Of a stretch of DNA of 45,130 bases, positions 42,882 through 45,130 are shown one piece after another. Origin of the DNA: an uncultured Gammaproteobacteria bacterium (GTDB taxonomy: Bacteria > Pseudomonadota > Gammaproteobacteria > Arenicellales > CAJQKF01); NCBI GenBank assembly GCA_905478855.1, contig CAJQKF010000022.1, forward strand, positions 1-45,130, in the 5' to 3' direction. Under the pieces are notes generated by a model. The model was not told where the DNA came from and ran no database searches. It saw only the letters and a list, made by a program, of their open reading frames with translations. The position numbers and the translations under genes were made by a program. Every line of letters begins with the position of its first letter. Position 1 is the stretch's first letter.

Positions 42882-44768
42882 GTGAAATATTTTTTTGCTG
42901 TAGTTGGTATTTGTTTTGCTATAACCATAGCGATTGAAAAATTCTATATTAACGATATTAAAGCAACCTATGCAGGCGGTGAACTAAGCGAAGCTTTTGT
43001 CCGAGACGGAGTGCTTGGAAATATTCTGTTAGACGCCGGACTAATTGGCATCACTAGCGATAGTGATGAGCTTGGCCAAATGGGTTTATGCGCAGAGGAT
43101 GAAGAACTCAAGGGATTTGATTTTCAAAATCAGTTTAGACTTAGAGTTAGTACTCGGGCCTTAGCGACAACGATGCTAAATATTGAAGTCTCGACGGGAG
43201 AAGGTGACGAGAAGAGAAGCTTTTTACAGAAAAATATTCTTACGAAAGGAAAGGGACATCATAGCTTAGTGTTTAGGGCTGAAAAAGGCCAGGACGTCAC
43301 TGTAAAATACTGGATTAAGTCGACTGCTGAAGTTCAACTTTTGGATGCACAAATAGACGGTCGTTATGGCAAGTCACAAGCTATTATCTCCAGGGGCAAT
43401 CTGGTCGATTCGGTTTTATCGCGCACCGAAGACAGAGGCTCTTCTATTCCTGGATTGATGCTGAGCGAGAAGTCGCCGCAGATAATTCAACTTTTGGAAC
43501 AAGGGATTAGTAGCTCATTATACGAAGGCACATTTCCCGGCAAGAAACATAAAGGCTATTGCAGATATGTTGATTGGAAAAGTACTCGTCTGAAAGCTAA
43601 ATCCAGTATTGCTGATAGTCAACTCTTGCCTAGAGTCACTATCGATACTGAAGAAGAGAGCTTAAGAGGTCCCAAAGGAATTTTGGATAACAAGAAGGAA
43701 AAAGGGCGCGATTGGGAGCGTCCTGCTTTACTTAGTGTTCGAAATCGTAGTGAAATTGTTAAACAAAGAGTGGGGTTGCGTTATCATGGTGGTGGGCCAG
43801 CGAGGACTAAAAACATAGATAGCTTTAGGGTCGTCGCTAGGAAAAGCTTTGGGGAGAGTACAGTAGATGCAGAGGCATTTTTGGGGTCAAAAACTAAAGT
43901 TAATTTTAAAAATTTAGTTTTTAAATATACGTATTTAGTGAAGAGAGGGGATGTCACAGAAGATTTTAATCCATTTATTCATGCGCTAGCACTCGATGTG
44001 GGGGATGTGGTCAATGCAATCGTTCCCCGTCACGCACTCATTGACTTAACCGTTAATGATGATCATAAAGGTTTATATTTAGCCATGGAGCAGCAATCTG
44101 AGCGTTCTATAGAACATTGGCTTGAAGATAAAAAATTCACACTGTTCACTTACAAACGAAAAAATAGTAAAAATTCTGTGGTTTCTTTATTCGAAATAGT
44201 TAAAGAGCTAAAGACAGCAAAAGGGGATGAAGCACTGGAGATATTATTAAAATACTTTTCTGCCGATAATGTTCTCAATACTATAATGTTGAGCGCCTAC
44301 ATAGGTGACGATGATTATTGTCAGGGTTCAGAACTGATTACCACGGAGAATGGAAAAAAGAAGATAACAACCTTAAGTTGGGATCTTGATCACGCGTTTT
44401 ATAAGCTTCATGAAGGACGTGCTTGGATTGAACCGGATAAATATGGCTTCAGATTGTTGCTACCAAGGAAGACCGAGTGTGTTCGACAGAGAATTTATGC
44501 ATCGACCTATATGAAGTCAAAAACTTTCAGAACGATGGTGAGTGATAAAATGGAAGCGTTACTTAATAGTAGCCTGAGTCCGCCGCAAGCTATTAAAATG
44601 CTCGACTATTATAAGAAACTGAATACGTCTGAGCTTGATAACCGCTATGGTAAACAGATTAGAGAACTCGAAGATTATATGAATCGTCGCCCCGCAATAC
44701 TCCGTAGGCAATTAAAGGCGTTAGAGAATCAAATAGACTCATTAGATAAAGAAAACTTCCAATGGTAA
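42882..44768 (+). CDS. CotH-like atypical kinase, membrane-anchored or exported
   Basis: The 628-residue protein begins with a hydrophobic signal/anchor (YFFAVVGICFAITIAIEKFY, about 3-22). A beta-rich region follows (about 70-175: LRVSTRALATTMLNIEVSTG and VTVKYWIKSTAEVQLLDAQI). The CotH domain starts near 270 with RVTIDTEEESLRGPKGILDN and PALLSVRN. It continues with RHALIDLTVNDDHKGLYLAM (about 385-404), YIGDDDYCQG (about 473-482), and the metal-binding-type SWDLDHAFYK (about 499-508). A C-terminal helical region has EDYMNRRPAILRRQLKALEN. CotH proteins phosphorylate proteins in spores and elsewhere. The start is GTG at 42882; no ATG alternative exists nearby. Last gene of the cassette. Confidence 0.78.
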   Translation: MKYFFAVVGICFAITIAIEKFYINDIKATYAGGELSEAFVRDGVLGNILLDAGLIGITSDSDELGQMGLCAEDEELKGFDFQNQFRLRVSTRALATTMLNIEVSTGEGDEKRSFLQKNILTKGKGHHSLVFRAEKGQDVTVKYWIKSTAEVQLLDAQIDGRYGKSQAIISRGNLVDSVLSRTEDRGSSIPGLMLSEKSPQIIQLLEQGISSSLYEGTFPGKKHKGYCRYVDWKSTRLKAKSSIADSQLLPRVTIDTEEESLRGPKGILDNKKEKGRDWERPALLSVRNRSEIVKQRVGLRYHGGGPARTKNIDSFRVVARKSFGESTVDAEAFLGSKTKVNFKNLVFKYTYLVKRGDVTEDFNPFIHALALDVGDVVNAIVPRHALIDLTVNDDHKGLYLAMEQQSERSIEHWLEDKKFTLFTYKRKNSKNSVVSLFEIVKELKTAKGDEALEILLKYFSADNVLNTIMLSAYIGDDDYCQGSELITTENGKKKITTLSWDLDHAFYKLHEGRAWIEPDKYGFRLLLPRKTECVRQRIYASTYMKSKTFRTMVSDKMEALLNSSLSPPQAIKMLDYYKKLNTSELDNRYGKQIRELEDYMNRRPAILRRQLKALENQIDSLDKENFQW

Positions 44769-45058
44769 TGATTTACCTCAATGCTTAGCATTTCAGGAAT
44801 GAAAACCATTTAAAATTCTTATTCATGTAATATTTGACCTATCAGGTACGCTCAAAGATGGCGGATTCAAGTAATATTGGCCGCGGATTAATAGGGACTC
44901 CACAGGAGTTCCCAGGTTCCCAGTGGGTGTCAACCTACCGTTATGTTAATGCAGCCGGGTTCAAATATATACTAGAAACAGAGCCAACCACTGAGCGTTT
45001 TACTTGTAGAAGTTTCGATCTAATCTGACACATTGCAATGATTAGAGGTTGCAAAGAA
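44769..45058. other. Stretch after the CotH gene with no recognisable gene; two TTGCAA palindromes at its end
   Basis: A 64-codon frame from a TTG at 44834 is open, but its product resembles nothing I know and has no ribosome-binding site, so I do not call it. TTGCAA, itself palindromic, occurs at 45033-45038 and 45049-45054, 16 bases apart, just before the large palindrome. This spacing suits two operator half-sites on nearly the same face of DNA, which is inference. Confidence 0.4.
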
Positions 45059-45117
45059 GAGAGTTACCCGTTTTGATGTAATTGCTTACATCACACAAAA
45101 CGTTAAAGGTAACTCTC
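45059..45117. repeat. 59-base near-perfect palindrome abutting an ATG
   Basis: Three nested arms pair: GAGAGTTACC (45059-45068) with GGTAACTCTC (45108-45117); CGTTTTG (45069-45075) with CAAAACG (45096-45102); and TGATGTAA (45074-45081) with TTACATCA (45086-45093), around loop TTGC. There are small bulges of two to five bases on the 3' side. The palindrome ends directly before ATGATTCATAC at 45118, which could open a further gene that leaves the window. Possible roles are a mobile-element end, a leader hairpin hiding the start of a transposase, or a regulator site. It cannot be resolved at the edge. Confidence 0.75.
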
Positions 45118-45130
45118 ATGATTCATACTA

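Noticed and set aside
44834..45028. 64-codon open frame after the CotH gene
   Set aside because: TTG start, no ribosome-binding site, no recognisable motif or composition bias; treated as non-coding.
1..45130. CRISPR arrays, tRNA/rRNA genes and complete insertion sequences
   Set aside because: No regularly spaced direct repeats, cloverleaf signatures, or transposase genes were found in the window.

Overview
The window reads as a chromosomal segment of a gammaproteobacterium with a moderately AT-rich genome. It is probably a free-living, perhaps marine, lineage outside the well-studied enterics and pseudomonads. Three markers support this: the rsmI | lpoA-yraN-diaA/gmhA-dolP block, the mrcA | pilMNOPQ-aroK-aroB block, and an SAH riboswitch in front of ahcY. 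Species-level placement is not possible from reading alone. No tRNA, rRNA, CRISPR array or complete insertion sequence was seen.

Layout. 1-5.0 kb holds a Sel1-repeat protein (-), a TrpD2-like protein, a PilT/PilU-family ATPase with an unusual Walker B box, a LysR regulator and rppH. 5.0-9.6 kb is a minus-strand envelope operon: lpoA, yraN, diaA/gmhA-like isomerase, dolP, a stand-alone heptose-1-phosphate adenylyltransferase and a small exported protein, with rsmI divergent. 10.5-20.9 kb carries penicillin-binding protein 1A (-) facing away from pilM-N-O-P-Q-aroK-aroB. 20.9-23.4 kb adds two tandem PEGA-like lipoproteins, pyrF and hemE. 23.4-24.4 kb is a decayed strip: a 3'-truncated SDR gene, a 3'-truncated GNAT gene facing it, and a frameshifted msrB. 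24.5-26.5 kb holds hspQ, a class II sirtuin and a substrate-binding-like protein with no signal peptide. 26.6-33.3 kb is a minus-strand run: ybaK, a 59-residue membrane protein, a glutamine amidotransferase, pepN, a VWA protein, a membrane J-domain protein, cytochrome c' and a cytochrome b. 33.5-38.5 kb centres on methionine and SAM metabolism: a DUF465 gene with a terminator, ahcY under an SAH riboswitch, metK, a dead DsrE/F-like gene with two nonsense codons, and a MetB/MccB-type enzyme.

38.6-45.1 kb looks accessory. It has a sulfotransferase, a stand-alone AAA ATPase, the orphan 3' end of an IleS2-type isoleucyl-tRNA synthetase, and then a three-gene cassette: VTC/TTM polyphosphate-polymerase-like domain, DUF4956 membrane protein and CotH-like kinase. 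The window ends with a near-perfect 59-base palindrome abutting an ATG.

How the parts work together. The lpoA and mrcA products are an activator-synthase pair for peptidoglycan. PilMNOPQ is the alignment and secretin part of a type IVa pilus, and the PilT-like ATPase may act on it. ahcY, metK and the transsulfuration enzyme form the methyl cycle. The best candidate for an incompletely described system is the VTC-DUF4956-CotH cassette: a membrane-associated polyphosphate-type enzyme, a membrane partner and an exported atypical kinase.
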